DNA of 64,000 nucleotides from Acidobacteriota bacterium (GTDB taxonomy: Bacteria; Acidobacteriota; Blastocatellia; Pyrinomonadales; Pyrinomonadaceae): NCBI GenBank assembly GCA_016700075.1, contig CP065000.1:2542001-2606000 (forward strand), written 5' to 3'. Shown piece by piece: positions 10,187-19,177 of the stretch. Both the position numbers and the translations under genes were made by a program. Positions within the stretch are counted from its first letter, which is position 1; every line of letters starts with the position of its first letter. The notes beneath the pieces were generated by a model. That model was given only the letters and a program-made list of their open reading frames with translations. It did no database searches and had not been told where the DNA came from.

Positions 10187-11233
10187 ATGGCATTCAAGTC
10201 CCTTTTCAGTCTGTTTTCCAGCGATCTCGCGATCGATCTGGGCACCGCGAACACGCTCGTTTATGCGAAAGGCCGCGGTATCGTAGTTTCAGAACCCTCC
10301 ATAGTGGCCATCAATAAGGTCACGAATCAGGTCGAGGCCGTCGGCCGCGACGCGAAGGAGATGCTTGGCCGCACGCCCGGCAACATCGTCGCGATCCGCC
10401 CGATGAAGGACGGTGTGATCGCTAATTTCGAGGTAACGGAAAAAATGCTCCAGCATTTCATCCGCAAGGCCCATAATGGCAAATCGTGGGTGCGCCCGCG
10501 TGTGGTCATCGGCATTCCGTCCGAGATCACACAGGTAGAACGCCGTGCTGTTGAGGATTCCGCCTATCGAGCGAAAGCATCGGAGGTCTATCTGGTTGAG
10601 GAAGCGATGGCTTCGGCTATCGGTGCCGGGCTGCCTATCACAGAGCCGCACGGCAATATGGTCGTCGATATCGGCGGCGGCACGACGGATATCGCGGTCA
10701 TTTCGCTGTCAGGTATCGTTTATTCGCGTGCTGTCCGCGTCGCCGGAAACGAGATGGACGAGGCGATCACGCAATACATCAAACGCAAATACAATCTGCT
10801 GATCGGCGAACGAACGGCTGAGGCGATCAAGATCGCTCTCGGCAGTGCATATCCGCTCGAAGAAAAGCTGACGATGGACGTACGCGGGCGAAACCTGATC
10901 GAGGGAATTCCCAAGACGGTCACGATGACCGACGAAGAGATCCGCGAGGCTCTCACGGATTCGGTTTCGACCATCATCAACGCCGTCCGCGTCGCCCTCG
11001 AACGTACGCCGCCCGAACTCTCTGCCGACATCGTCGAACGCGGCATCGTTCTTACAGGCGGCGGAGCGTTGCTGAAAAATCTCGACAAGCGTCTGATGAT
11101 CGAGACGGGGCTGCCCGTTACTCTCGCTGACGATCCGCTCTCCTCGGTCGTGCTCGGCACCGGCAAGATGCTCTCTGATTTCGAACTTCTTAAGCGTGTC
11201 AGGTGGGACAATTCATTGATGACAGGCACTTAG
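10187..11233 (+). CDS. mreB: Rod shape-determining protein MreB
   Basis: 348 residues, the normal length for MreB. This actin-like ATPase forms membrane-associated filaments that guide the elongasome. The N-terminal MAFKSLFSLFSSD resembles the amphipathic membrane-binding segment of the family, and DLAIDLGTANTLVY is the phosphate-1 motif. The segment MVVDIGGGTTDIAV is the phosphate-2 motif and VLTGGGALL the adenosine motif. It is the first gene of a six-gene operon with mreC, mreD, mrdA, rodA and a class A PBP, all on the plus strand. The start ATG has no strong Shine-Dalgarno sequence. Confidence 0.97.
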   Translation: MAFKSLFSLFSSDLAIDLGTANTLVYAKGRGIVVSEPSIVAINKVTNQVEAVGRDAKEMLGRTPGNIVAIRPMKDGVIANFEVTEKMLQHFIRKAHNGKSWVRPRVVIGIPSEITQVERRAVEDSAYRAKASEVYLVEEAMASAIGAGLPITEPHGNMVVDIGGGTTDIAVISLSGIVYSRAVRVAGNEMDEAITQYIKRKYNLLIGERTAEAIKIALGSAYPLEEKLTMDVRGRNLIEGIPKTVTMTDEEIREALTDSVSTIINAVRVALERTPPELSADIVERGIVLTGGGALLKNLDKRLMIETGLPVTLADDPLSSVVLGTGKMLSDFELLKRVRWDNSLMTGT

Positions 11234-11268
11234 TATCGAGTTGAGAGACGAGAGGGGCGAGCATTGAA

Positions 11269-11301
<33 letters not shown>

Positions 11302-11306
11302 ACTAG

Positions 11307-12200
11307 ATGGTTGAGCGCAGTCAAACCGAAGTATGGCGAATGGCTCCCTGGCTGATGCTCGCCTTGCTTTTCATAAATTTCGCATTGATGGCTCTGGATG
11401 CTCGCGACCGGACGACCGGCCAATGGGTCGTGCGTGCATGGGCGCAGACCGCAGCGGATTTTGTGCAGTCGCCGGTGACGACCATTACATCATCGATCTC
11501 AAACTACTTTACGTCGATCTCCAACCTGCGTTCTGCTCAGGATGAGAACACCATCTTAAAAGAGCGCATTCAGGAACTGGAAGTCGAAATACGTCAAAAA
11601 GAGGACCTTGCCGCGGAAAACCGCCGGCTGCTTTCGCTCCTTGACCTAAAAGAACAGACGCAATACCGCGTGTTGACCGCACGCATAATCGGCCGCGACC
11701 CGTCCGCTTGGTTCGATTCGTCGATCATAAACCGCGGCAGCCTGGACGGCGTTAAGCTGAACATGCCTATCGTAACGGGCGGCGGGCTGGTGGGCCGCGT
11801 AACGGCGGTCAGCCCTCTTACCGCACAGGTCGATCTGATAACGCGCGATAAATCCGGCGTCGGTGCCGTAGTTGGCGAGATCGGCGGGTCAAACGCTCTC
11901 GGCGTCGTATCGGGAACCAGCAAAAAGGACCTGCTGGAAATGAGATACGTCAGCGGCAGCATCGAGGTCAGCGTCGGACAGATCGTCTACACGACCGGGC
12001 AGGACGGTATTTTCCCTGCGGGGCTGAAGATCGGCGAGATAGTCAATATCGTTCCGGGCTCCGCAACGACGCCGCATCAGATACAGATCAGGCCGGCGGC
12101 ACGGCTGGATTCGATGCAGGAGGTCGGGATCCTGCTTTACGAGCCGCCGGAGAAAACCGAATTTGAACAAAAGTTGCCCAACGCCGTGAAGCGTAGGTAA
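11307..12200 (+). CDS. mreC: Rod shape-determining protein MreC
   Basis: 297 residues. MreC is a bitopic membrane protein whose periplasmic part links MreB filaments to PBP2 and RodA. It has a transmembrane helix at about residues 12-28 (APWLMLALLFINFALMAL), a coiled coil at about 65-115 rich in Glu and Leu, and the MreC beta-barrel domain with IIGRDPSAWFDSSIINRG. The first ATG (11307) has no Shine-Dalgarno because a CTCTCAA repeat precedes it. An internal ATG at 11340, just before the membrane helix, is the alternative start. It follows mreB and precedes mreD by 14 nt. Confidence 0.93.
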   Translation: MVERSQTEVWRMAPWLMLALLFINFALMALDARDRTTGQWVVRAWAQTAADFVQSPVTTITSSISNYFTSISNLRSAQDENTILKERIQELEVEIRQKEDLAAENRRLLSLLDLKEQTQYRVLTARIIGRDPSAWFDSSIINRGSLDGVKLNMPIVTGGGLVGRVTAVSPLTAQVDLITRDKSGVGAVVGEIGGSNALGVVSGTSKKDLLEMRYVSGSIEVSVGQIVYTTGQDGIFPAGLKIGEIVNIVPGSATTPHQIQIRPAARLDSMQEVGILLYEPPEKTEFEQKLPNAVKRR

Positions 12201-12214
12201 TTCGGAACCTTAAC

Positions 12215-12763
12215 GTGGAAGGAGTACGCCTAACAATTGCATTGATCGTCGCGGTTGCGCTGCAGTGGACGCTGCGCAACGTGTTCGAACCGTTGATGTA
12301 CATCGATCTGCCGCTGATCGTGATCGTTTACGCGGCGGTTGGCCGCAACACGATGCGGGCGCTCATTTTCGGGACGGCTGCCGGACTCGCGGTGGACGCG
12401 CTTAGCGGGGGGCTGCTCGGTGCAGGTGCTTTTGCCAAGACACTGGTCGCCTACATTGTCAGCGAGATCGCACGCAGGGTCTATTTGGACAACGTTCTTT
12501 TGCGTATTCCCGTCCTAGCAGGTGCGTGCATTTTTGATGACCTGACCGTTTACGTCCTTCATAATATGTTCGGACAGCCTCCCGTTGGCGACCTGTTGGT
12601 CACAGCGGCATATTCGCTGATCGGGACGACAGTGGTCGGCACGATGATCTTTCTGATGCTCCAGAGCTTTTCGGGTACCACGCCGCGAACGCGGAAAAGC
12701 GATTACTTTCCCGCACGCAGGCATACCCGTAGACGAAACCCGATACGCCTGGGCAGGAGATAG
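12215..12763 (+). CDS. mreD: Rod shape-determining protein MreD
   Basis: 182 residues, a typical length for MreD, the small polytopic membrane component of the elongasome. Several hydrophobic helices are visible, starting with LTIALIVAVALQWTL and including PLIVIVYAAVG. The tail is basic with several RR pairs. The start is taken as GTG at 12215, since no ATG lies near the beginning of the conserved region; this start is less certain than the frame. It lies between mreC and mrdA with 14-nt and 7-nt gaps, which indicates co-transcription. Confidence 0.88.
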   Translation: MEGVRLTIALIVAVALQWTLRNVFEPLMYIDLPLIVIVYAAVGRNTMRALIFGTAAGLAVDALSGGLLGAGAFAKTLVAYIVSEIARRVYLDNVLLRIPVLAGACIFDDLTVYVLHNMFGQPPVGDLLVTAAYSLIGTTVVGTMIFLMLQSFSGTTPRTRKSDYFPARRHTRRRNPIRLGRR

Positions 12764-12770
12764 CGAAGTA

Positions 12771-14660
12771 ATGAAGATAGGAGATCAAGCACAGAACCTG
12801 GCCGTCCGTGTCGCCGTGATACAGGTATTGGCGTTCGTCCTGCTTGCTATACTCGGTGCGCGTCTTTATCACCTGCAGATCGTCCGCGGCGACCATTTCT
12901 CCGAACGTGCCGAAAGCCAGCGCGTCCGCCTGATACCGATTCCTGCGCCTCGCGGGGCGATCTTCGACCGCGAAGGCCGCATATTGGTCGATTCACGGCC
13001 GACATACAACGTGGTGCTTTCCAATGTGCCTCTAAAGCGGATCGACCTGAACGACCGGATAGACGAGTATGCCGAAGGGCTCAAGCTCGACCGTCAATAC
13101 GTCGTCGAACGTCTCAATCTGATCCGACGGCAGAACGAATTCGAGTCGATGGTGCTCAAAGAGAACGTCGATATGCGCGACATCGCCTGGGTCGAATCGC
13201 ACTCGCTTGAGTTTCCCGAGCTTCGGGTCGAACTGCGGCCGCAGCGCTTTTATCCGCTGGGCGAGACGCTTGCTCATGTGCTCGGCTACGTCGGCGAGAT
13301 AAGCCCGAAACAGCTTGAGGATCCTAAATATCAGGAACGCGGCTTCCGCCCCGGAGACATCATCGGAAAAGGCGGGCTTGAACAGTATTACGACGAGTAC
13401 CTGCGAGGGCGGCCGGGCTACCGCAAGGTGCTGGTCGACAGCCGCGGCCGCGTTCAAAGCGAACTTGAGGTCGTCCAGCCGCAATCGGGGCAGGATCTGG
13501 TGACGTCCATCGACCTCGATCTGCAGATGGCCGCCGAAGAGCAGCTCGCCAAATCGGTCACCAAACGAGGCACCATAATCGCGATGGACCCACGCAACGG
13601 CGAAATGCTGGCGATGGCATCGGCTCCGTCGTTCGATCCGAATGTCTTTGTTCGCGGTGCATCGACGCCCGAAGGGCGAAAGCGTATCGCAGAGTATTGG
13701 CAGGAAGAGGAGCGGCCGCTTTTCAACAGGGCCATACAGGGGCGCTATCCGCCGGGCTCGACATGGAAGATACCCGAATCCGCTGCGGCACTGCAGCAGG
13801 GCGTCATCACGGTAAACAATTCGAACATGGCGTGCGGCGGCGGCATCACGATCGGAAATAAATTCACACGCTGTATGGGCAGTCACGGCTCGCCGCCGCT
13901 TTCCTATGCGATCACGAAATCCTGCGACGGCTATTACTACCGCCTGGCTCTCAAGATGGGCATCGACGGCCTGATCCAGATGATCGAGGATTACGGTTTT
14001 GACAAGCGTTCGGGCATCGACCTTCCTAATGAAAAGGTGCCGCAGACGCCGAAATCGTGGATGTCTTACGTCGTAAAGAACGAAGGCAAATGGAGCGACA
14101 TCCGCACTGTTTACGCCTCGATCGGCCAGGACACTGTCGTCGTCACGCCGATCTCGATGCTGCGTGCTGTCGCGGCGATCGGGATGCGCGGCAAAGAGTA
14201 CATTCCGCATTTCATGAAAGAGGTCCGGCCCATCGGAGCCGTCGGCGAGCCCGGCACTTCTACGTTCATGCAGGAACGGCCCGGTCTCAAGTTTCAATAT
14301 CCCGACCCGAAAGTGATCCCGATGTCGGACGAGAAATGGGACGTTATCCTAAAGGGAATGTGGGCCGTGGTGAACGGCGGCGGAACCGCATCGCGGATCG
14401 CCATACCGGGATTTGATATCGCCGGCAAAACAGGTACCGCTCAGGTCGCAGAGCTCGGAAAGGACGTAGGCAAGAACAAGGACCACGCCTGGTTCGTCAG
14501 CTACGCACCGGCGTATGAGCCGGAGATCGCAGTTCTCGCTCTGATCGAGAATTCCGGTTTCGGCGGCAGCCACGCCGCTCCCGCCGTTCGTGGCATCTAT
14601 GACGCATATGTGGCCAAACGGCCCGGCGGCGATGTTGAAAAAGAGGTGGCACGCAGGTAG
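12771..14660 (+). CDS. mrdA: Penicillin-binding protein 2 (peptidoglycan transpeptidase of the elongasome)
   Basis: 629 residues. PBP2 crosslinks peptidoglycan during lateral wall growth, together with RodA. A signal-anchor helix at about residues 12-30 is followed by the dimerisation or pedestal region with GAIFDREGRILVDSRPTYNV. The transpeptidase domain carries all three motifs: S330-T-W-K333, S384-C-D386 (the S-x-D form usual in PBP2) and K553-T-G555. The gene sits in the classic mreBCD-mrdA-rodA order, 7 nt after mreD, and its stop directly abuts the rodA start. Confidence 0.96.
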   Translation: MKIGDQAQNLAVRVAVIQVLAFVLLAILGARLYHLQIVRGDHFSERAESQRVRLIPIPAPRGAIFDREGRILVDSRPTYNVVLSNVPLKRIDLNDRIDEYAEGLKLDRQYVVERLNLIRRQNEFESMVLKENVDMRDIAWVESHSLEFPELRVELRPQRFYPLGETLAHVLGYVGEISPKQLEDPKYQERGFRPGDIIGKGGLEQYYDEYLRGRPGYRKVLVDSRGRVQSELEVVQPQSGQDLVTSIDLDLQMAAEEQLAKSVTKRGTIIAMDPRNGEMLAMASAPSFDPNVFVRGASTPEGRKRIAEYWQEEERPLFNRAIQGRYPPGSTWKIPESAAALQQGVITVNNSNMACGGGITIGNKFTRCMGSHGSPPLSYAITKSCDGYYYRLALKMGIDGLIQMIEDYGFDKRSGIDLPNEKVPQTPKSWMSYVVKNEGKWSDIRTVYASIGQDTVVVTPISMLRAVAAIGMRGKEYIPHFMKEVRPIGAVGEPGTSTFMQERPGLKFQYPDPKVIPMSDEKWDVILKGMWAVVNGGGTASRIAIPGFDIAGKTGTAQVAELGKDVGKNKDHAWFVSYAPAYEPEIAVLALIENSGFGGSHAAPAVRGIYDAYVAKRPGGDVEKEVARR

Positions 14661-15779
14661 ATGGCAGCCATTCTCGAAAAACATTCCTTTCGCGACCTCG
14701 ACTGGCAGACGGCTCTGCTCGCCGTCGCGATCTCGGCATTCGGCGTTTGGCAGATCTACAACGCCGTTCCGAGCGAAGGCTATTGGTCAAAACAGATAGC
14801 GGGCATCGTGATCGCCATGGTCGCCTTTGTGGTGGTCGCGTTCACGGATTTTCGACGCATCATAGAGGCGGCACCGGTTTTCTATGCCATCGGGCTGTTT
14901 TTGCTTTTCCTAGTACTTACGCCGTTGGGCGTTGAGGTGAACGGGCAAAAGGCCTGGCTGCGGCTGCCGTTGATCGGGCAGTTTCAGCCGTCGGAGTTCA
15001 TGAAGATCCCGACCGTTCTTATGCTCGCGAAATATTTCGGAGCCCGAAAGCCGAAACCGCTTACGCTGAAGGAAACGCTCGTCGGCGCTGCGATACTTTC
15101 AGGGCCGGTCGGCCTGATCATGCTCGAGCCGGACGCCGGCCAGGCAATAACGTATTTTCCGCTTCTCGGCGCCGTTCTTTTTTTGTCCGCGATAAAGATC
15201 CGCTATGTCGTATTGACCATCGCGGCGGCCGCAGTTTTCCTGCCGACGGCATATATCGTCGGCGTGAATACAGGCGTGATCAAGCTCTATCAGCAGCAGC
15301 GGATCATGGCGATCCTTGATCCCGAGAGCGTCGATCCGCGGGGTTTCGGTTATCATACGGTTCAGTCCATGATCACGGTCGGCAAAGGCGGCCTGACGGG
15401 CATCAAGGGCGATGCGGAAACGTCGCAAAGTGTTCTGAAATTTCTCCCCGAGCCGCAGACGGATTTCATCTTTGCCGTAACGGCAGAAAATACGGGTTTC
15501 ATCGGCTGCGTGGCGCTGCTTTTGGCCTACGCATTGTTGTTCTCGAGGATGATCGCGGGTGCCCGTGAGGCTTCCGACCGTGCGGGAATGCTTGTTATAA
15601 TGGCCATCGTCAGCGGAATGGTCTTCCAGATATTCATCAATATCGGGATGACGCTGGGTTTTCTGCCTGTTATCGGTGTTCCGCTGCCGCTGATGAGCGC
15701 GGGGCTGTCGGCATTGCTCACGACCTTCGTAGCGATAGGATTTGTAGTCAGCATTCGGTTGCGGCGATTTGTTAATTAG
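14661..15779 (+). CDS. rodA: RodA, SEDS-family peptidoglycan glycosyltransferase
   Basis: 372 residues with about ten hydrophobic helices. RodA polymerises lipid II into glycan strands and works with PBP2. Family motifs include GVEVNGQKAWLRLP, FQPSEFMKI and LKFLPEPQTDFIFAVTAEN, in which Asp268 corresponds to the catalytic acidic residue of SEDS proteins. The ATG directly follows the mrdA stop codon, implying translational coupling. Confidence 0.95.
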   Translation: MAAILEKHSFRDLDWQTALLAVAISAFGVWQIYNAVPSEGYWSKQIAGIVIAMVAFVVVAFTDFRRIIEAAPVFYAIGLFLLFLVLTPLGVEVNGQKAWLRLPLIGQFQPSEFMKIPTVLMLAKYFGARKPKPLTLKETLVGAAILSGPVGLIMLEPDAGQAITYFPLLGAVLFLSAIKIRYVVLTIAAAAVFLPTAYIVGVNTGVIKLYQQQRIMAILDPESVDPRGFGYHTVQSMITVGKGGLTGIKGDAETSQSVLKFLPEPQTDFIFAVTAENTGFIGCVALLLAYALLFSRMIAGAREASDRAGMLVIMAIVSGMVFQIFINIGMTLGFLPVIGVPLPLMSAGLSALLTTFVAIGFVVSIRLRRFVN

Positions 15780-15794
15780 GAGAAGTAGCACGAT

Positions 15795-18350
15795 ATGGCA
15801 GTAGAAGCAGAACGTTTTCCGGCGGTTGAGGCCGGCTCGGCACAGGGCATCGCCTCGTGGCTGACATTTTGGTTCTCGGCCATTGTTCTGACGGTCTCAG
15901 CGGGCGGCCTGACCGGCGTGCTCGCATCGTATTACCTGAACAATTCGCAATATTCCGTCGAGGTCTCTGCTCTTGCGACGTATCGTCCGCCGCAGGTGAC
16001 GACCATCTATGCCGACGACGGCGAGACCGTACTTGCCGAATTCGCAATTGAAAAACGCATTCCGATAAAGATACAGGACGTGCCGGACCGCGTCATCGAC
16101 GCACTGCTCGCTATCGAGGATTACCGCTATCGCGACCACATCGGTATTGACCCGTACCGTATCGTCGGTGCTGTCGTCAGGAACCTGACGTCCGACCGTG
16201 TCGAAGGTGCCTCTACCATCACGCAGCAGCTCGCCAAGAACCTTTTCCTGTATAAGGACAAGACCTATACGCGAAAGGTCAACGAATGGGCCGTTGCACT
16301 GCAGATCGAGAGGTTCTACACAAAGGACCAGATCCTTGAGATGTATATGAACTACGTTTTCCTCGGCGCCGGAGCCTATGGCTTTGAGGCGGGTTCGAGG
16401 ACGTATTTCGGAAAATCCGTAAAGGACCTGAATCTGGAAGAAGCCGCACTGCTGGCAGCCATTCCGAAATCGCCCGAGTATTCGCCGACGAGAAATATGG
16501 AAAAGGCGAGGATGCGGCGCGACATCGTGCTCGACCAGATGGCGAAATATTACCCTGAAAAATATTCGCAATCTGACGTAAACGCTGCTAAAGCAAAGCC
16601 TATCCAGCTCGCCAGTACGGCCTATTATCAGGCACAGCCTAAATCGACTGCGTGGGATTATCCGGTTGAAGAGATACGCCGTTACCTTGAGATGAAATAC
16701 ACGACCCGCGTCGCTCAGGGCGGGCTGAAGGTCTATTCGACCATCAACGTCGACGCCCAAAAACTGGCGACGCGTGTCGTCCGCGAGCGGTTGCGTCAAT
16801 TCGACAAGGGCCGAAAGTGGCGCTCCGACTATCAAGATATCCTGATCGACGATGAGGGAAACCCCGTAACCGACGAAGCGACCGTGTCGAAGATGCTTGA
16901 GAACTACAAGCACCCTGATTGGTACGGCGACGAATACAAAGAGGGCGAATATATCAAAGGCCTCGTAATGCGTGCCAGTCCGAACAGCGATGAGGTAGGT
17001 GTGCGTTTCGGACGTTACAAAGCGATCGTGCGGTCCGGCGACATGGGCCGTGCCGGCCGTTCACCGCGTCAGGAACTCAAGCCCGGTTTTCTTGCTGAAT
17101 TCTACATCGAAAAGGTCGATAACGAGAACCAGACGCTCGAAGTGCGGCTCGAACAGACGCCCGAGATCCAGGCCGCAATGGTAACGATGAACGCCAAGAC
17201 CGGCGAGGTCGTGGCGATGGTCGGCGGCTACGATTTTCACACGAATAAATTCAATAACGCCACCCAGGGACTTCGTCAGACCGGATCGGCGTACAAACCT
17301 TTCATTTATGCGGCCGCGGTCGAAGAGGGCATGACGCCCGATACGGTCGTCAGCGGCGCGCCGATAAAACGCGGCGGCTGGCAGCCGACGAATTATGACG
17401 GCAGCCCCGGCCACGGCAATGTGCCGATGAAGATCGCCTTGGCGAAATCGTACAACATCGCCGCGGTTCACCTGCTCGATCAGGTCGGTATTCAGGCGGG
17501 AGCTCAGATGGTCCGCCGTTTCGGCATCTCCAATCCGATGGCGCCGAGCCTGCCGAGTGCTCTCGGAGCCTCTGAGGCGTCGCTGCTGGAAATGGTCGCC
17601 GCCTATTCGGCTTTTCCGAATAAGGGTATACGAATGATGCCGCATCTGATCCGCAAGGTTTATAACCGCGACGGCAGCCTGCTCGAGGATAACGAGGGCC
17701 AGAGTACGAAGGTCATGAGCGAATACGTAGCATCGACGATGGCGCAGATGATGCGAGGGGTAACGAGCGGAGGAGGAACGGCGTCCGGTGCAAATGCGGC
17801 CGGGCATCCGCTTGCAGGAAAGACCGGAACGGTAAACGCCCACACCGATGTTTGGTTCATCGGCTATACACCTGAGTATGTGACCGGCGTTTGGATGGGT
17901 AATCCGAAACGGAAAGAACCTTTAGGACGCGGAATGACGGGCGGCGGCGGCGCACTTCCGTATTTCAATGCCTTCATGAGCGTTTTCATGAAAGGCAAGC
18001 CGATGGTGAAATTCCCCGATCCGCCGCCAATGCCGCCTGAGATAAAACGTGCTGCAGAACTGAGAAAACGCGAGGAGCTTGAGAAGCTCGAAGAAGCTGA
18101 CCTGAGCGGCCGCCGTTCGGGTATAGTCTTTACGCCGGGAACACTGATCGATCCCGACGCTCCATTGCCGGGCGAGCCGAAACCGAACGATCCGCGTCCC
18201 GATACGACACCGCGTCCTTCGGACGATCCGCCGCCCGACAGGCCGATCGTGGTCAGGACTCCAAGCGTGCAATCAACGCCTAGGCCCGATCCGCAGCCTG
18301 AAAAAACGCCCGAAGGCCCGCGTCGGCAGGGAAAGAAAGGTGAGGGTTAG
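15795..18350 (+). CDS. mrcA: Class A penicillin-binding protein 1A (bifunctional glycosyltransferase/transpeptidase)
   Basis: 851 residues. AGGAGAAG lies a few bases before the ATG. A signal-anchor helix at about residues 26-48 precedes the GT51 glycosyltransferase domain with catalytic Glu108 in IEDYRYRDHIGID and the segment EGASTITQQLAKNLFL. The transpeptidase domain has S498-A-Y-K501, S552-Y-N554 and K676-T-G. An OB-like insertion separates the two domains. The C-terminal ~90 residues are rich in Pro, Asp and Arg and probably disordered. Its place at the end of the mre operon, 15 nt after rodA, suggests expression with the elongasome, though class A PBPs are usually encoded elsewhere. Confidence 0.94.
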   Translation: MAVEAERFPAVEAGSAQGIASWLTFWFSAIVLTVSAGGLTGVLASYYLNNSQYSVEVSALATYRPPQVTTIYADDGETVLAEFAIEKRIPIKIQDVPDRVIDALLAIEDYRYRDHIGIDPYRIVGAVVRNLTSDRVEGASTITQQLAKNLFLYKDKTYTRKVNEWAVALQIERFYTKDQILEMYMNYVFLGAGAYGFEAGSRTYFGKSVKDLNLEEAALLAAIPKSPEYSPTRNMEKARMRRDIVLDQMAKYYPEKYSQSDVNAAKAKPIQLASTAYYQAQPKSTAWDYPVEEIRRYLEMKYTTRVAQGGLKVYSTINVDAQKLATRVVRERLRQFDKGRKWRSDYQDILIDDEGNPVTDEATVSKMLENYKHPDWYGDEYKEGEYIKGLVMRASPNSDEVGVRFGRYKAIVRSGDMGRAGRSPRQELKPGFLAEFYIEKVDNENQTLEVRLEQTPEIQAAMVTMNAKTGEVVAMVGGYDFHTNKFNNATQGLRQTGSAYKPFIYAAAVEEGMTPDTVVSGAPIKRGGWQPTNYDGSPGHGNVPMKIALAKSYNIAAVHLLDQVGIQAGAQMVRRFGISNPMAPSLPSALGASEASLLEMVAAYSAFPNKGIRMMPHLIRKVYNRDGSLLEDNEGQSTKVMSEYVASTMAQMMRGVTSGGGTASGANAAGHPLAGKTGTVNAHTDVWFIGYTPEYVTGVWMGNPKRKEPLGRGMTGGGGALPYFNAFMSVFMKGKPMVKFPDPPPMPPEIKRAAELRKREELEKLEEADLSGRRSGIVFTPGTLIDPDAPLPGEPKPNDPRPDTTPRPSDDPPPDRPIVVRTPSVQSTPRPDPQPEKTPEGPRRQGKKGEG

Positions 18351-18373
18351 TTAGGAGAATAAAACAGAAAAAG

Positions 18374-18404
18374 AAAGGGAGACAAGACGGCTTGTCTCCC
18401 TTTT
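18374..18404. terminator. Terminator between convergent genes
   Basis: A perfect stem, GGGAGACAAG (18377-18386) with CTTGTCTCCC (18391-18400), has an ACGG loop and flanking A and T runs that extend the pairing to 13 bp. It can act in both directions and separates the mre operon from the minus-strand esterase gene. Confidence 0.85.
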
Positions 18405-18423
18405 ACATTGTCGGGGCAGTTGC

Positions 18424-19158
18424 TTACTTCGTAAATTCTCCAAGGTAATACGGCAGCATTCTGCGCCACCAAACCCAATCATGGTTCACGTCGTGTCCCC
18501 AGATCTCTAGCCGGTGCGGGATGCCTTTTGAATGAAGCAGCCCGGAGAATTCGCGGCTGCGGTCCGGTGCCTCGTACGCGCCTTGCCCTGTTACTATCAC
18601 TATCGAATCGGCACGCCTCAAACGCGGCAGGTGATAATCATCATTTAGGTTTTTCAGGTACATCGACGGATTGTTGAAATAGACGTTGTCGTCGTAGTAG
18701 CTCTCAAGATAATTGTAGATGTCGTAGCTGCCGCTCATCGCGATCGTACCGCGGAAATTATCCGAGTGTTTGAAGTAGGTGTTTGCCGCAAGCAGTGCGC
18801 CCAGGCTCGCGCCCGTTGTCAAAGGCTTTGCGTCGGCACCGCACTCATTGCGTATGAGCGGCAGTACCTCTTCCATGATGTATCGGTCATAGCGCGTCAG
18901 CATCTCGACCTTCCAGCCGGGGTGCGATTCCTTGTTTAGTAAACTGTAGCGGTTCACTGAATTGATGGAATAGGCGCGTATCTTTCCCGCTTCGATAAAT
19001 TCCTTTATCGCGTCAACCAAATAAAAACGCTCGTATTCCAAATAATCTGCCGCTGCAGTAGGGAACATCAGCAGCGGATAGCCCGCGTCGCCGTATGCCA
19101 CCAGCGGCATTTCCATACCCAAATTGTGGCTGAACCACGATGTTGTGTCTCGTCGCAT
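18424..19158 (-). CDS. Esterase-family alpha/beta hydrolase
   Basis: 244 residues, resembling the putative esterase (esterase D-like) family. The nucleophile elbow is TTGASLGALLAAN with Ser118. A C-terminal GHDVNHDWVWW segment provides the likely catalytic His. No signal peptide is seen, so it is probably cytoplasmic. The substrate cannot be told from sequence; relatives hydrolyse acyl esters or act as mycolyltransferase-like enzymes. It reads in the same direction as the lipoprotein and lipB genes upstream, 19 nt after the lipoprotein stop, so the three could share a transcript. Confidence 0.8.
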   Translation of the reverse strand: MRRDTTSWFSHNLGMEMPLVAYGDAGYPLLMFPTAAADYLEYERFYLVDAIKEFIEAGKIRAYSINSVNRYSLLNKESHPGWKVEMLTRYDRYIMEEVLPLIRNECGADAKPLTTGASLGALLAANTYFKHSDNFRGTIAMSGSYDIYNYLESYYDDNVYFNNPSMYLKNLNDDYHLPRLRRADSIVIVTGQGAYEAPDRSREFSGLLHSKGIPHRLEIWGHDVNHDWVWWRRMLPYYLGEFTK

Positions 19159-19177
19159 TTAGTGTCGTTTCTCCAGA

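Noticed and set aside
13032..14297. A 421-codon open frame on the minus strand inside mrdA
   Set aside because: It is antisense to all the PBP2 catalytic motifs and shows no recognisable features or ribosome-binding site.
15897..16913. A 338-codon minus-strand frame inside the class A PBP gene
   Set aside because: It is a shadow of a protein with GT51 and transpeptidase motifs.
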